64,000 nt of DNA, taken from Kineothrix sp. MB12-C1 (GTDB taxonomy: Bacteria; Bacillota; Clostridia; Lachnospirales; Lachnospiraceae). The DNA lies in assembly GCF_030863805.1 (NCBI RefSeq), contig NZ_CP132957.1, positions 1,178,001-1,242,000 of the forward strand. Direction: 5' to 3'. Made by a program: the position numbers and the translations under genes. How positions within the stretch are numbered: position 1 is the first letter of the stretch; each line of letters opens with the position of its first letter. Below the pieces are notes generated by a model. It was not told where the DNA came from, made no database searches, and was given only the letters and a program-made list of their open reading frames with translations. Positions 55,090-62,857 of the stretch are shown in pieces.

Positions 55090-55821
55090 TTATTTGACAC
55101 AATACACAAGCACACCTCTATATTGTCCGACGGCAGGAAATGAAATTCTTAAACCAGTATCCGGTTTTATCGACATTGTACCAACAGTACCATCCGGTAT
55201 ATCGTTGACAAAATGTGACAAACAGCAATGGTAATCGTGTTCGGGGAATCCGAATGTTGCATTAATGCTGTTGTCTGAAAATAGAATAGTTTCATTTTTA
55301 ATGACAATAGGCGTTGATAATGACGCAGTTACTATTACAATGGAACCGTATTTTATTAGAGATACACTTCCTGTTATTCCATGGTTAAATGACTGGACGG
55401 ATGTATGTTTCACCGGGCGGATATCTGCTTTATTTTTTAAACCATTGTTTAGATCTTTTATCTTATCATCTAATACCTTGCCCATTGTAGCATCCAAGGC
55501 CTCTCCCGGAACTACTGTGGTTAAATTTTCTGCCAGTGAAGGAGTTAAACCTATCTCCCCCTGGGGACCGGTATCCCCCTTGTCCCCTTTATCGCCCTTT
55601 TCACCTTGAGGGCCCTGAGAACCTGTTGCACCGGTATCTCCCGTTAGACCTTGAGGCCCTCTGTCACCGGTTTCACCCATAGGGCCAATTTCACCTTGAG
55701 GGCCTACCGGTCCCTGATGTCCGATGGGTCCCCGAGCCTTTACTCCGGTATCTTCATTATCTACATACCAATTTCCATTCGCTCCGATATAGGGAGCATA
55801 TACACTATTTAAAGTTTCCAT
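55090..55821 (-). CDS. Collagen-like Gly-X-Y repeat protein (surface or tail-fibre type)
   Basis: A 243-residue protein. Residues 31-90 make 20 uninterrupted Gly-X-Y triplets (GPIGHQGPVGPQ and on to GDKGDKGDTGPQ). The N-terminus has no signal peptide. After the repeat comes LTPSLAENLTTVVPGEALDATMGKVL, a coiled linker like those in phage tail fibres, and a beta-rich C-terminal domain of about 110 residues. Such proteins form trimeric filaments on spores (BclA-like) or phage tails. The neighbouring holin and amidase favour a phage origin, but spore surface use is possible. AGGAGG precedes the ATG. The gap 55822-56074 shows nothing further. Confidence 0.82.
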   Translation of the reverse strand: METLNSVYAPYIGANGNWYVDNEDTGVKARGPIGHQGPVGPQGEIGPMGETGDRGPQGLTGDTGATGSQGPQGEKGDKGDKGDTGPQGEIGLTPSLAENLTTVVPGEALDATMGKVLDDKIKDLNNGLKNKADIRPVKHTSVQSFNHGITGSVSLIKYGSIVIVTASLSTPIVIKNETILFSDNSINATFGFPEHDYHCCLSHFVNDIPDGTVGTMSIKPDTGLRISFPAVGQYRGVLVYCVK

Positions 55822-56074
55822 TATTTTTTCCTCCTGAATAATTAGTTAATAGTTACTTCGCATGCGGCATTGGCAATATAGAACATTGGTTCGTATTATG
55901 CAATAGTAAATATTACTAAAATTATTCAGTAAAACTCTACACATATGCTAATTTCTTTAAGCTACTCTTCTGTACCAGACCTCCATAACTTCGGCGTATC
56001 CTCAATTATAATCTCTCCAGCCTTAATACATTCTCCGTAAAATATTCCCCAATAAATAGATTATAATAACAAAG

Positions 56075-56104
56075 GAGGAAATGAGTAATTTTACCCATTT
56101 CCTC
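56075..56104 (-). terminator. Hairpin at the end of the M23 peptidase gene
   Basis: GAGGAAATG and CATTTCCTC form a perfect 9-bp stem spanning the stop codon. On the minus strand it is followed by CTTTGTTATT. Confidence 0.6.
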
Positions 56105-57200
56105 TCTTTACATATGCATCCACTGCCGGATCCTTCATCTCATAAATCCGATACCATTCTTTCGTTTCCTCGTTTTTCATTGTTTCCGAACGATTCTTAT
56201 ACAAGAATTTCGTCAACTGATAACAATCGATCCAGATTTCGTTATTTCCCTCTTTTTGTGATTCGTCGAAGATAAGTTGTAATCCCCAGTGCAGATGCGT
56301 CACTTTAATGTTATTCACATTTTCCTTCGTACTATATCCCGTGTGCCCCATATAGCCGATAACCTGGCCGGCAGTCACTACACTTCCCTCCTCCAACTCC
56401 TTGAAATAAGGGAAATTCTGTCTAAGATGAGCATAATAATAATACCGCTTCCCATCGAAGCTTCGGATGCCCAGACGCCAGCCCCCGTACTGATTCCAAC
56501 CAATGGCTTCTACATAACCGGACTCGATTGCGATAATTGGTGTTCCCGTCTGTCCCATCATGTCATGCCCAAGGTGCGGTCTGGAATATCCATAGCTTCT
56601 GGAGGTTCCAAAGTCATCATAATCGTTATAAGCAAATCCCTTTGCTACAGGCGAAAAGGCCTTTAATCCGTAACATTTCTGCCATTCCACGGCTCCGCTC
56701 TCCGTAGCCTTCTGAATCTCATATTCTCCCACGAAGCCATCGAGTACTGCTGTATATGCTTCCAAATAATAGGCATAATACTCCATGTCCTTAGTCAGTT
56801 CTTTTATGGTCGCTTCCTTTGTTTTTAATTTTTCTGCTGTTTTCCTAATCTCAGCTACGCTGCCGGAGGGAAAACTCCCCCCATGCTTTGTTCCTACATA
56901 GGCAAGGAGTTCAATCCAATCAACATGTACTACAGACTTATCCTCCAACGATTCCTGATAAGTCTCCACATCCCACTTATACGCTTCACACAAAGCTTCA
57001 TAAGTGATATTGAAATCCACCCATTTAATGAATTTTTTCTCCGCAAACACTTCCACTTCTATCGCCTGGTCCTCATGATCCGGCACATCCTTTTCATAAA
57101 TACCTTCTCGTAGATATCCGGAAGCCCAGACAATAGCAAAACCAAAAAGAAGAATTCCCTCGATTATGATTGCCTTTTTTATTCTTTTTAAATATTGCAT
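56091..57200 (-). CDS. M23 (LytM-type) peptidase, membrane-anchored
   Basis: A 369-residue protein with one N-terminal membrane segment (about 10-28), a helical region, and a C-terminal lysostaphin-like domain. The zinc ligands are His209 and Asp213 in HLGHD, and His302 and His304 in THLHWG. It would cut peptide cross-links in peptidoglycan, or bind them. The helical middle (residues 110-170) may be regulatory. All active-site residues are present, so it is probably active. It stands beside hpf, with a terminator between them. Confidence 0.9.
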   Translation of the reverse strand: MQYLKRIKKAIIIEGILLFGFAIVWASGYLREGIYEKDVPDHEDQAIEVEVFAEKKFIKWVDFNITYEALCEAYKWDVETYQESLEDKSVVHVDWIELLAYVGTKHGGSFPSGSVAEIRKTAEKLKTKEATIKELTKDMEYYAYYLEAYTAVLDGFVGEYEIQKATESGAVEWQKCYGLKAFSPVAKGFAYNDYDDFGTSRSYGYSRPHLGHDMMGQTGTPIIAIESGYVEAIGWNQYGGWRLGIRSFDGKRYYYYAHLRQNFPYFKELEEGSVVTAGQVIGYMGHTGYSTKENVNNIKVTHLHWGLQLIFDESQKEGNNEIWIDCYQLTKFLYKNRSETMKNEETKEWYRIYEMKDPAVDAYVKRGNG

Positions 57201-57343
57201 ACTTCACCGTCCGGTACACTTCATTGCAATATATGTAAAAAACAAGGCTTCTATGCCCTATAAGCAGATCAGAATAGCTTTTCGTATAAATAATTCTGCA
57301 TATTAAAGTAACTTTACTCTCCTTCATAGTTATCCAAAAGAGA

Positions 57344-57397
57344 AAAAGGGACTGTGTCCCATCGATGATAACTCATCCATTTTACCACAGCCCTTTT
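57344..57397 (-). terminator. Terminator of hpf
   Basis: AAAAGGG-CTGTG and CACAG-CCCTTTT pair across a 30-nt loop, followed on the minus strand by TTTTTCTCTTTT. Confidence 0.7.
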
Positions 57398-57423
57398 ATA
57401 TTCTTCTATAAGTTTTCCGAATT

Positions 57424-57951
57424 CTATAATTCAGGTTCAATCAAACCGTAGGTATTACCCTTTCTCTTATATACAACATTTACCTGATCAGTCTCCGCAT
57501 TGCAGAATACGAAGAAGCTATGTCCTAACAGTTCCATCTGAATGCATGCATCTTCCGGATACATCGGCTTAATATCGAATTTCTTCGTACGGATAATTCT
57601 GATTTCTTCTTCATCCATATAGTCATTCTCAATGAATTCCTTCTTGAAAAATCCCACCGATTGCTTCTGATCTACCAGCTTATTCTTATATTTCTTAAGC
57701 TGTCTTTCGATAATCTCTTCCACCAGGTCAATGGAAACGTACATATCATTGCTTACCTGCTCCGAACGAATAATACTTCCTTTCACCGGTATTGTCACTT
57801 CAATCTTCTGTCTATCTTTTTCTACACTCAATGTTACATGTACTTCAGTTTCCGGGTTAAAATATTTCCCCAATTTACCTATTTTATCCTCGACTGCTGT
57901 CCGTAATCCTTCTGTAACCTCAATATTTTTACCTGCTATAATAAACTTCAT
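57424..57951 (-). CDS. hpf: Ribosome hibernation-promoting factor, long form
   Basis: A 175-residue long HPF. The N-terminal domain (MKFIIAGKNIEVTEGLR, residues 1-100) binds the 30S decoding centre. A linker and a C-terminal dimerisation domain (about 120-175, with KFDIKPMYPEDACIQMELLGHSF) pair two ribosomes into inactive 100S dimers under starvation. The start at 57951 is preferred because AAAGG lies 9 nt upstream; the ATG at 57960 abuts that site. The 395-bp upstream gap contains DnaA boxes. Confidence 0.95.
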   Translation of the reverse strand: MKFIIAGKNIEVTEGLRTAVEDKIGKLGKYFNPETEVHVTLSVEKDRQKIEVTIPVKGSIIRSEQVSNDMYVSIDLVEEIIERQLKKYKNKLVDQKQSVGFFKKEFIENDYMDEEEIRIIRTKKFDIKPMYPEDACIQMELLGHSFFVFCNAETDQVNVVYKRKGNTYGLIEPEL

Positions 57952-58166
57952 ATCACTCATCCTTTCGTTGGATTATTGTACAAGCATTATACCATATTTT
58001 TACTCCCTTGTACAACAATTTACCCAATTTGTTTTACCTTTAAGACTTTAATAAAGTCAATAGTTTTTTCGACATTTTCTGACAGAAAATACATTTTTAT
58101 TAGAACTATACAAAACGCTCGTTCGCAAGGTTAGCATAAAAATTAGCTTTCTTTATGCTGAAAACA

Positions 58167-58237
58167 TGTGGATAATGTGTATAACTCCGTGCATAAGTCA
58201 TTAATGCCCTATTTTAGCTCTTTTCCTATGTGGATAA
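58167..58237. promoter_or_regulatory. Cluster of three DnaA boxes in the hpf upstream region
   Basis: TTATCCACA occurs on the minus strand at 58167-58175 and 58229-58237, and TTATACACA at 58176-58184, directly next to the first. All fit TTATNCACA exactly and share one orientation. The surrounding 57952-58346 gap is AT-rich with no ORF. It is not evidence for oriC, as no dnaA, dnaN or rpmH is near, but it could titrate DnaA or regulate hpf. Confidence 0.6.
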
Positions 58238-58346
58238 CTTGTGCACTTTATTACACTTATTATATAACTAAATTGTGTCATTTGTATATCTTGTACAAGT
58301 TAGAAATTGTCAAGTTGCTTTTTCAAAATTATTCTTTGGATGGTTA

Positions 58347-58793
58347 TCAAAATTCATAATGATCGAACCATTCTTCTTTTGTCCTGAAAACAGTATTATA
58401 GGAGTGCATAGCCGGAGCATACATACTATACATTTTTAAATCCAAGCTTCCGATATTCACCACATTATGCCATACACCTGCCGGAACGATTATAGAATAA
58501 CCTTCAAATACTCGATGCTGAATGTTAATGCAGTCATAGCAAGAACCCATGAAAACAAATGCCTCTCCCTGTTCAATATATAAAAACTGATCCGAATTAT
58601 AGTGTACATCCAAACCTGTTTCTGTATTGACGGGTACAGACATAAGCGCGAATTGCATATTCTTACTGGTCCACCTCGTCGTATAGAAAAGTGTATTATC
58701 AATTGCCTCTTGCCTTGAGTCAGTAATATAAGGAATAGCGCCTTCCCCTATCTCGATTTGATTATCGGCAGATTCTCCGATATAATAATCCAT
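58347..58793 (-). CDS. Cupin domain protein (paralogue C)
   Basis: A 148-residue relative of the cupins at 50823 and 51490, closest to A (TRWTSKNMQFALMSV, SYNT, TKEEW). It keeps both motif His residues (GLDVHYNSDQFLYIEQG and PAGVWHNVVNIG) and so is probably the one with an intact ligand site. The leader has CATATAATA and TTTCAAGGAG like the others. Its -10 region abuts a dispersed repeat. The family is common in Firmicutes, but its function is not known to me. Confidence 0.83.
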   Translation of the reverse strand: MDYYIGESADNQIEIGEGAIPYITDSRQEAIDNTLFYTTRWTSKNMQFALMSVPVNTETGLDVHYNSDQFLYIEQGEAFVFMGSCYDCINIQHRVFEGYSIIVPAGVWHNVVNIGSLDLKMYSMYAPAMHSYNTVFRTKEEWFDHYEF

Positions 58794-58829
58794 ATGATTA
58801 CTCCTTGAAACTTTTATAGTACTTATTAT

Positions 58830-58862
58830 ATGATACCAAGGTCAAAAGGGCATGCGTTTCAT
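58830..58862. repeat. Half copy of the 841-913 palindromic element
   Basis: These 33 bp match the complement of 881-913 at about 29 positions, including GGTCAAAAGG and CATGCGTTTCAT. Only one arm is present. It touches the promoter region of cupin C. Confidence 0.7.
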
Positions 58863-58867
58863 AAAAG

Positions 58868-58896
58868 AGAGGATGTCTCAAATCCAGACATCCTCT
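58868..58896 (-). terminator. Terminator of the SH3-NlpC/P60 gene
   Basis: AGAGGATGTCT and AGACATCCTCT form a perfect 11-bp stem with a 7-nt loop, followed on the minus strand by CTTTTAT. Confidence 0.8.
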
Positions 58897-58913
58897 TCGT
58901 ATTAATCATATTA

Positions 58914-60239
58914 TTAAAAAATTCTTCTTACAGAAAGCGGTGTTCTATAGTTCGCATTTGACACGATAATACCTGTTTTAGAGGTAGACGCATGAACAAT
59001 CTGACCATTTCCTATATACAGACCCACATGACCTGAATAACATACAAGGTCACCTGGCTGTGCATTCTCCAAACCATTTACTGCAGAACCTACATTTCTA
59101 TCTGCTGCTGATGAATGAGGCAGGCTCACACCAAAGTTCGCATAGACACTCATAACGAATCCGGAACAATCCGCTCCATTCGTAAGGCTCGTACCACCAT
59201 ATACATAAGGATTGCCAACGAACTGAAGGGCATAATCAGCAACCGAACGTCCTGTACTGCTGCCACCGCTGGACGCATATGTAATCGTCTCTTTAGAAGA
59301 GGAATTATTAGACTGCGATGCTCTCGCTGCCGCTGCCTGTGCTGCTCTTCTTTCCGCTTCTTCCTTAGCAAGCCTTGCTGCTTCTTCTTCCTTGGATTCC
59401 GCCTTTACGAATTCGGTAGAAAGATTCACATAATCGGTAGAAACATAGCCATCGCCTTCTTCAATATTTACTTCGATCCAGCCTTCCATTTCTTCCGTTA
59501 CTATTAATTGATCTTCAATCGGTATCAAACCAAGTACTGCAGCATCCATACCCGGTTGCTCCCGTACCTTTAATGTCGTTGTTGTTACTGTTGCAATTCT
59601 CGTTCCGACTTCTTTCGCTAACTCGATTGCCGCATCACCTGTCACACAATATTCCGCTTTCACATAGCCTGTCACAGAACCGGAACTAATTTCATACCAT
59701 CCATTGGATTCAGAGATGAATGCTCCTACTGATTTGTCATAAAGCTTTCCAAGTATTTCACCGTCCTCACTCGGAGTACTTCTTACATTAACATAATCAT
59801 TTACTTTCGCAATAACGAGGCTCTTGAAGCTTTCTTCCTCAGCTTTTTTATCTAATTTTTTCTCTACACTTTTTAAGATATGTTCATCGACTTTGGATGT
59901 ATCTACATTTTTTGTCTCTTCGATGACTTTTTTCTCTGCACTAGCTGTTTCATCTGCGGAGGCCTTTGTAACGCTTGCTCCCGTTGTCTGTGCATCTGTT
60001 TTAGATCCATTGCTCGATACACTTGTACTCGTTGTACTTCCTGATACTACTTTTTCTGTCTCCGCTACATCCTTTATTGTCTTCAAGGACGTTGCATTTG
60101 ATGCCAATGTATAATCAATACCTACAGACGGCAATACCGTCGTCACATCCGCCGCTGCATTTATCTTCATGTCAATACTTGAAAATGTAAGAACTGCTGT
60201 CACGGCACACATTACAATTTTCACGTTCTTCTGTCTCAT
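58914..60239 (-). CDS. Secreted SH3b-SH3b-NlpC/P60 cell-wall hydrolase
   Basis: A 441-residue exported protein. It has a signal peptide (about 1-29), a Ser/Thr/Lys-rich region, two SH3b domains (about 141-200 and 212-275: VNDYVNVRSTPSEDG and TLKVREQPG), an Ala/Glu/Arg-rich coiled linker (280-310) and an NlpC/P60 domain (330-441). The catalytic Cys358 is in GADCSGFV, His404 in SGHVGLY and His416 in IVHAS. It cleaves the D-Glu-diamino acid bond in wall peptides, probably during growth or daughter-cell separation. A clear promoter and a 16-bp palindrome precede it. Confidence 0.95.
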   Translation of the reverse strand: MRQKNVKIVMCAVTAVLTFSSIDMKINAAADVTTVLPSVGIDYTLASNATSLKTIKDVAETEKVVSGSTTSTSVSSNGSKTDAQTTGASVTKASADETASAEKKVIEETKNVDTSKVDEHILKSVEKKLDKKAEEESFKSLVIAKVNDYVNVRSTPSEDGEILGKLYDKSVGAFISESNGWYEISSGSVTGYVKAEYCVTGDAAIELAKEVGTRIATVTTTTLKVREQPGMDAAVLGLIPIEDQLIVTEEMEGWIEVNIEEGDGYVSTDYVNLSTEFVKAESKEEEAARLAKEEAERRAAQAAAARASQSNNSSSKETITYASSGGSSTGRSVADYALQFVGNPYVYGGTSLTNGADCSGFVMSVYANFGVSLPHSSAADRNVGSAVNGLENAQPGDLVCYSGHVGLYIGNGQIVHASTSKTGIIVSNANYRTPLSVRRIF

Positions 60240-60263
60240 ACAGGAAATACCCTCCGCTAATTA

Positions 60264-60279
60264 TTAACACTAGTGTTAA
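60264..60279. promoter_or_regulatory. Perfect 16-bp palindrome, candidate operator
   Basis: TTAACACTAGTGTTAA reads the same on both strands. It lies in the leader of the NlpC/P60 gene, about 25 bp downstream of the predicted transcription start, and is a good site for a dimeric repressor. Confidence 0.55.
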
Positions 60280-60310
60280 AATTGTTACAAATTTATTACA
60301 TCTGTAAAAT

Positions 60311-60339
60311 AATATAGCATTTTTGTAATACTTTGTCAA
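60311..60339 (-). promoter_or_regulatory. Promoter of the NlpC/P60 gene
   Basis: On the minus strand TTGACA (60339-60334) and TATATT (60316-60311) are 17 bp apart. The leader is about 65 nt long. Confidence 0.8.
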
Positions 60340-60359
60340 CGACAGGATATATTTTCCAG

Positions 60360-61586
60360 TTACTTTTTAACTATACAATTCCATATCCTTTCTATTTCTT
60401 CTCCTGTTTTCAACGCCTTATTTATATAATCCGGCATAACTTCCTCCAAATGCTTTTTCATATCCTCTTCATAGTCAGACATCCATTCATAGGCATCGAT
60501 TAAGGCATCTACGCTCTGTAACTGCTGCACCGGTATAACATAGTTGTCATATGTACCGAACAGGTCTTTAGCAATTCCTTTTGCTTTCACAGAATACCCT
60601 ACCACCAGTGTGGGGACACATGACGAATAAGCAGCAATTGTTGCATGAGTTCTCGCCCCGATAAACATACGGCATCTTGCAATATATCCTTTCAACTCTT
60701 CACAAGTCGCATCTTCAATTACAATCACTCTACCCGTATCCTTAAAAGCCTCATATAGCTCCGCAATTGGTTTCCTATCATCATTTCTCTCCCATACCAC
60801 ATGAGGAATCAAGGCAATCTGCATATCTGTAGTCTTAATAATATGACGAAGCAGCGCCTGATAACTAGACATTGTAATCCCTTTTGTGCTCTCATTATCT
60901 TGTATCATAGGACTGACATTAATACCTATTGTATTCCCCGGCGCAAAACCTTCCGGGAGAGGAAGTTCCTTTTTTCCTAATGTAAACGCCGGATCCGGAA
61001 AAAGAAAAAGTTTCTCTTCCGGTACTACCTGCTTCAGCGCAGCATAAGTCATAGACTCCCTCGCAATAATCGCATGGTAACGGTTCATATCCTCCGTGAG
61101 CATGTCCTTCCATTCCTTCTTATTAAAAAGCTCCGGCTCAATAGAGCATCCCAGGAGCACCGTTTTCGTTCCTCGTGCATTAAATGCTTTATTTGACAGA
61201 ACCAAATCTTTGATCATCGTATCATAGCAATAATTATCGCCGCCAATCGAAATAGCGAGCGGATAAATTTTCTGTCCAAACGCAGCACGATATCGATAAC
61301 GAAGAAAAGATTCCGGATCCTTCTTCACTTTCCTCCATATATAATACAGTACATGAGCGATTCTATGCTTTGAAAAATGCCTTTCCTGCACTAATTCACA
61401 TAGGGGCGCCTCCTTCACGCAGGCCAACGAATACTTTCGATCCTCCGCTTCACTATTGGTCAATACTACAAGCGCTTTCTTCGACATATGACACACGCTG
61501 TTTACAATCGCTTCACAGCCATGATTACCACTTCCTGCATGCATATATAGTAATATTTTATTTTCCCTGGTTTCATTTTCTGTCAT
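60360..61586 (-). CDS. Polysaccharide pyruvyl transferase family protein
   Basis: A 408-residue protein of the CsaB/WcaK-like family. It has the N-terminal GSGNHGCEAIV glycine-rich segment near residue 18, SIGGDNYCYD near 112 and the C-terminal FIGARTHATIAAYSS near 312, which bounds the donor site. Members add pyruvate ketals from PEP to glycans, or act as glycosyltransferase-like enzymes. The gene is followed upstream by a GT2 gene; together they suggest modification of a surface polysaccharide. The acceptor is unknown. Confidence 0.88.
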   Translation of the reverse strand: MTENETRENKILLYMHAGSGNHGCEAIVNSVCHMSKKALVVLTNSEAEDRKYSLACVKEAPLCELVQERHFSKHRIAHVLYYIWRKVKKDPESFLRYRYRAAFGQKIYPLAISIGGDNYCYDTMIKDLVLSNKAFNARGTKTVLLGCSIEPELFNKKEWKDMLTEDMNRYHAIIARESMTYAALKQVVPEEKLFLFPDPAFTLGKKELPLPEGFAPGNTIGINVSPMIQDNESTKGITMSSYQALLRHIIKTTDMQIALIPHVVWERNDDRKPIAELYEAFKDTGRVIVIEDATCEELKGYIARCRMFIGARTHATIAAYSSCVPTLVVGYSVKAKGIAKDLFGTYDNYVIPVQQLQSVDALIDAYEWMSDYEEDMKKHLEEVMPDYINKALKTGEEIERIWNCIVKK

Positions 61587-61657
61587 TGCTTCATTCTTCT
61601 CCCCTGTATTCTTCCCAAACTAATAAAATTGCTCCTTACTAACACTAACGCCGTATA

Positions 61658-61790
61658 TAACAGTTCAGATACCTTCACTGTTACATGCAAAAATCCATGA
61701 GAATCGCCTACGGCGATGGGATTTTTGCCAGCAGCATTTACGTTTTCTTACGGTCAGCGCAGTAAATGCGCAGACCTATCTGAACTGTTA
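61658..61790. repeat. 133-bp inverted-repeat element with terminal repeats
   Basis: The ends are 14-bp perfect inverted repeats, TAACAGTTCAGATA (61658) and TATCTGAACTGTTA (61777). Inside are two further hairpins: AAAAATCC/GGATTTTT enclosing ATCGCC/GGCGAT (about 61687-61726), and GCATTTAC/GTAAATGC (about 61735-61768). The right end supplies the stop codon of the GT2 gene. A 29-bp relic is at 31018. It looks like a MITE-type or REP-like mobile unit with no coding capacity. Confidence 0.82.
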
Positions 61791-62840
61791 CCGTCGCATA
61801 TCATATAAGATAAACAATAATCGCGCCGCCTTAACAGAAAAAAAGCACGGCCTTCTCAATATAGCATATAAAAATCTGTTCACTTTATTTTCCACAATAA
61901 CCGGAGTTTTTTCTACAATCTCCCGATTCTGCCTGCAAATTTCACGTACTTTAAGAAGATAGTCTTTCCTTCCACCTCTAATTTCATTTTTTAACGCAAG
62001 GAGCAAGAGATAAACATACTCCTTCCTACTTTGCAGTTCCCCATTTTTTCTCTTTTTATCCTTAAAGATATCTTGTATGACAGAATACAACATGCGTATT
62101 CCTTCATACATCTTCTTATCATACTTATGAACCATAGATTCATTATTATAAAAATAATGATAAAATAATGCGTCCTCCATGATAACCAACCGCCGACAAT
62201 CGAGCAATGCCGGTAAAACAATATTAACATCTTCCCCCATCGTAATCTTAGGATTACAATACTTCATATTATCTTCTATCAAACTTCTGGAAAAAAGCTT
62301 CATACATCTGGACATAGAAATTTTGCGGTTTTCATGCCCGAGCAAATGGTTCTTTATATCTTTTTCCAACAACTCTCCTTCATATACCCCCGGAGCGAGA
62401 TCATGGTAATGCTTCGTCTCTACTCCATTTCTCCCAGCTTTGGCATCCTCTTCGTTAAGGCGGTTAATTACAAAATTGCAGCAAATAATTTCTTTTCTAT
62501 TCACATCCCCTTGTGCTGCAGCAACAAGAGGAATCATTTTTGAAAGCATATCCGGTTCTACCCAATCATCACTATCCACAAAACAGAGATACTTCCCCTC
62601 GCTCACCTTTACACCGGCTTGCCAAGCAGAGACCAATCCTCCATTTTCCTTGTGGATCACCTTCACTCGCTTATCCTCTCTCGCATATTGCTCACATATA
62701 GCTGGCGAATTATCCGGGGAGCCATCGTTTACAAGTATAATCTCTATATTTTCATATCTCTGGTTTACCAGGCTATTCACACATCGCCTTAGATAGGCTT
62801 CTACATTATAAACAGGAACAATAATGCTTATTTTATGCAT
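61788..62840 (-). CDS. Family 2 glycosyltransferase
   Basis: A 350-residue GT-A enzyme with IIVPVYNVEAYLRRC at the start, LVNDGSPDNS near residue 37 and the metal-binding DSDDWVEPDM near 87-96. The C-terminal 150 residues are helical and basic, without clear membrane segments. It transfers a sugar to a surface glycan. The start at 62840 follows GGAGTG; the longer frame upstream runs into trxB and is a shadow. The stop codon lies inside an inverted-repeat element. It may work with the pyruvyl transferase at 60360. Confidence 0.9.
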   Translation of the reverse strand: MHKISIIVPVYNVEAYLRRCVNSLVNQRYENIEIILVNDGSPDNSPAICEQYAREDKRVKVIHKENGGLVSAWQAGVKVSEGKYLCFVDSDDWVEPDMLSKMIPLVAAAQGDVNRKEIICCNFVINRLNEEDAKAGRNGVETKHYHDLAPGVYEGELLEKDIKNHLLGHENRKISMSRCMKLFSRSLIEDNMKYCNPKITMGEDVNIVLPALLDCRRLVIMEDALFYHYFYNNESMVHKYDKKMYEGIRMLYSVIQDIFKDKKRKNGELQSRKEYVYLLLLALKNEIRGGRKDYLLKVREICRQNREIVEKTPVIVENKVNRFLYAILRRPCFFSVKAARLLFILYDMRR

Positions 62841-62857
62841 TGCTTCACTCCGCTCTT

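Noticed and set aside
52726-55821. Complete prophage
   Set aside because: Only lysis-type and fibre-like genes are found. No integrase, terminase, capsid, portal or attachment sites are seen.
58167-58237. Replication origin
   Set aside because: Three DnaA boxes only, with no dnaA, dnaN, rpmH or gidA/B genes in the window. Retained as a regulatory or titration site candidate.
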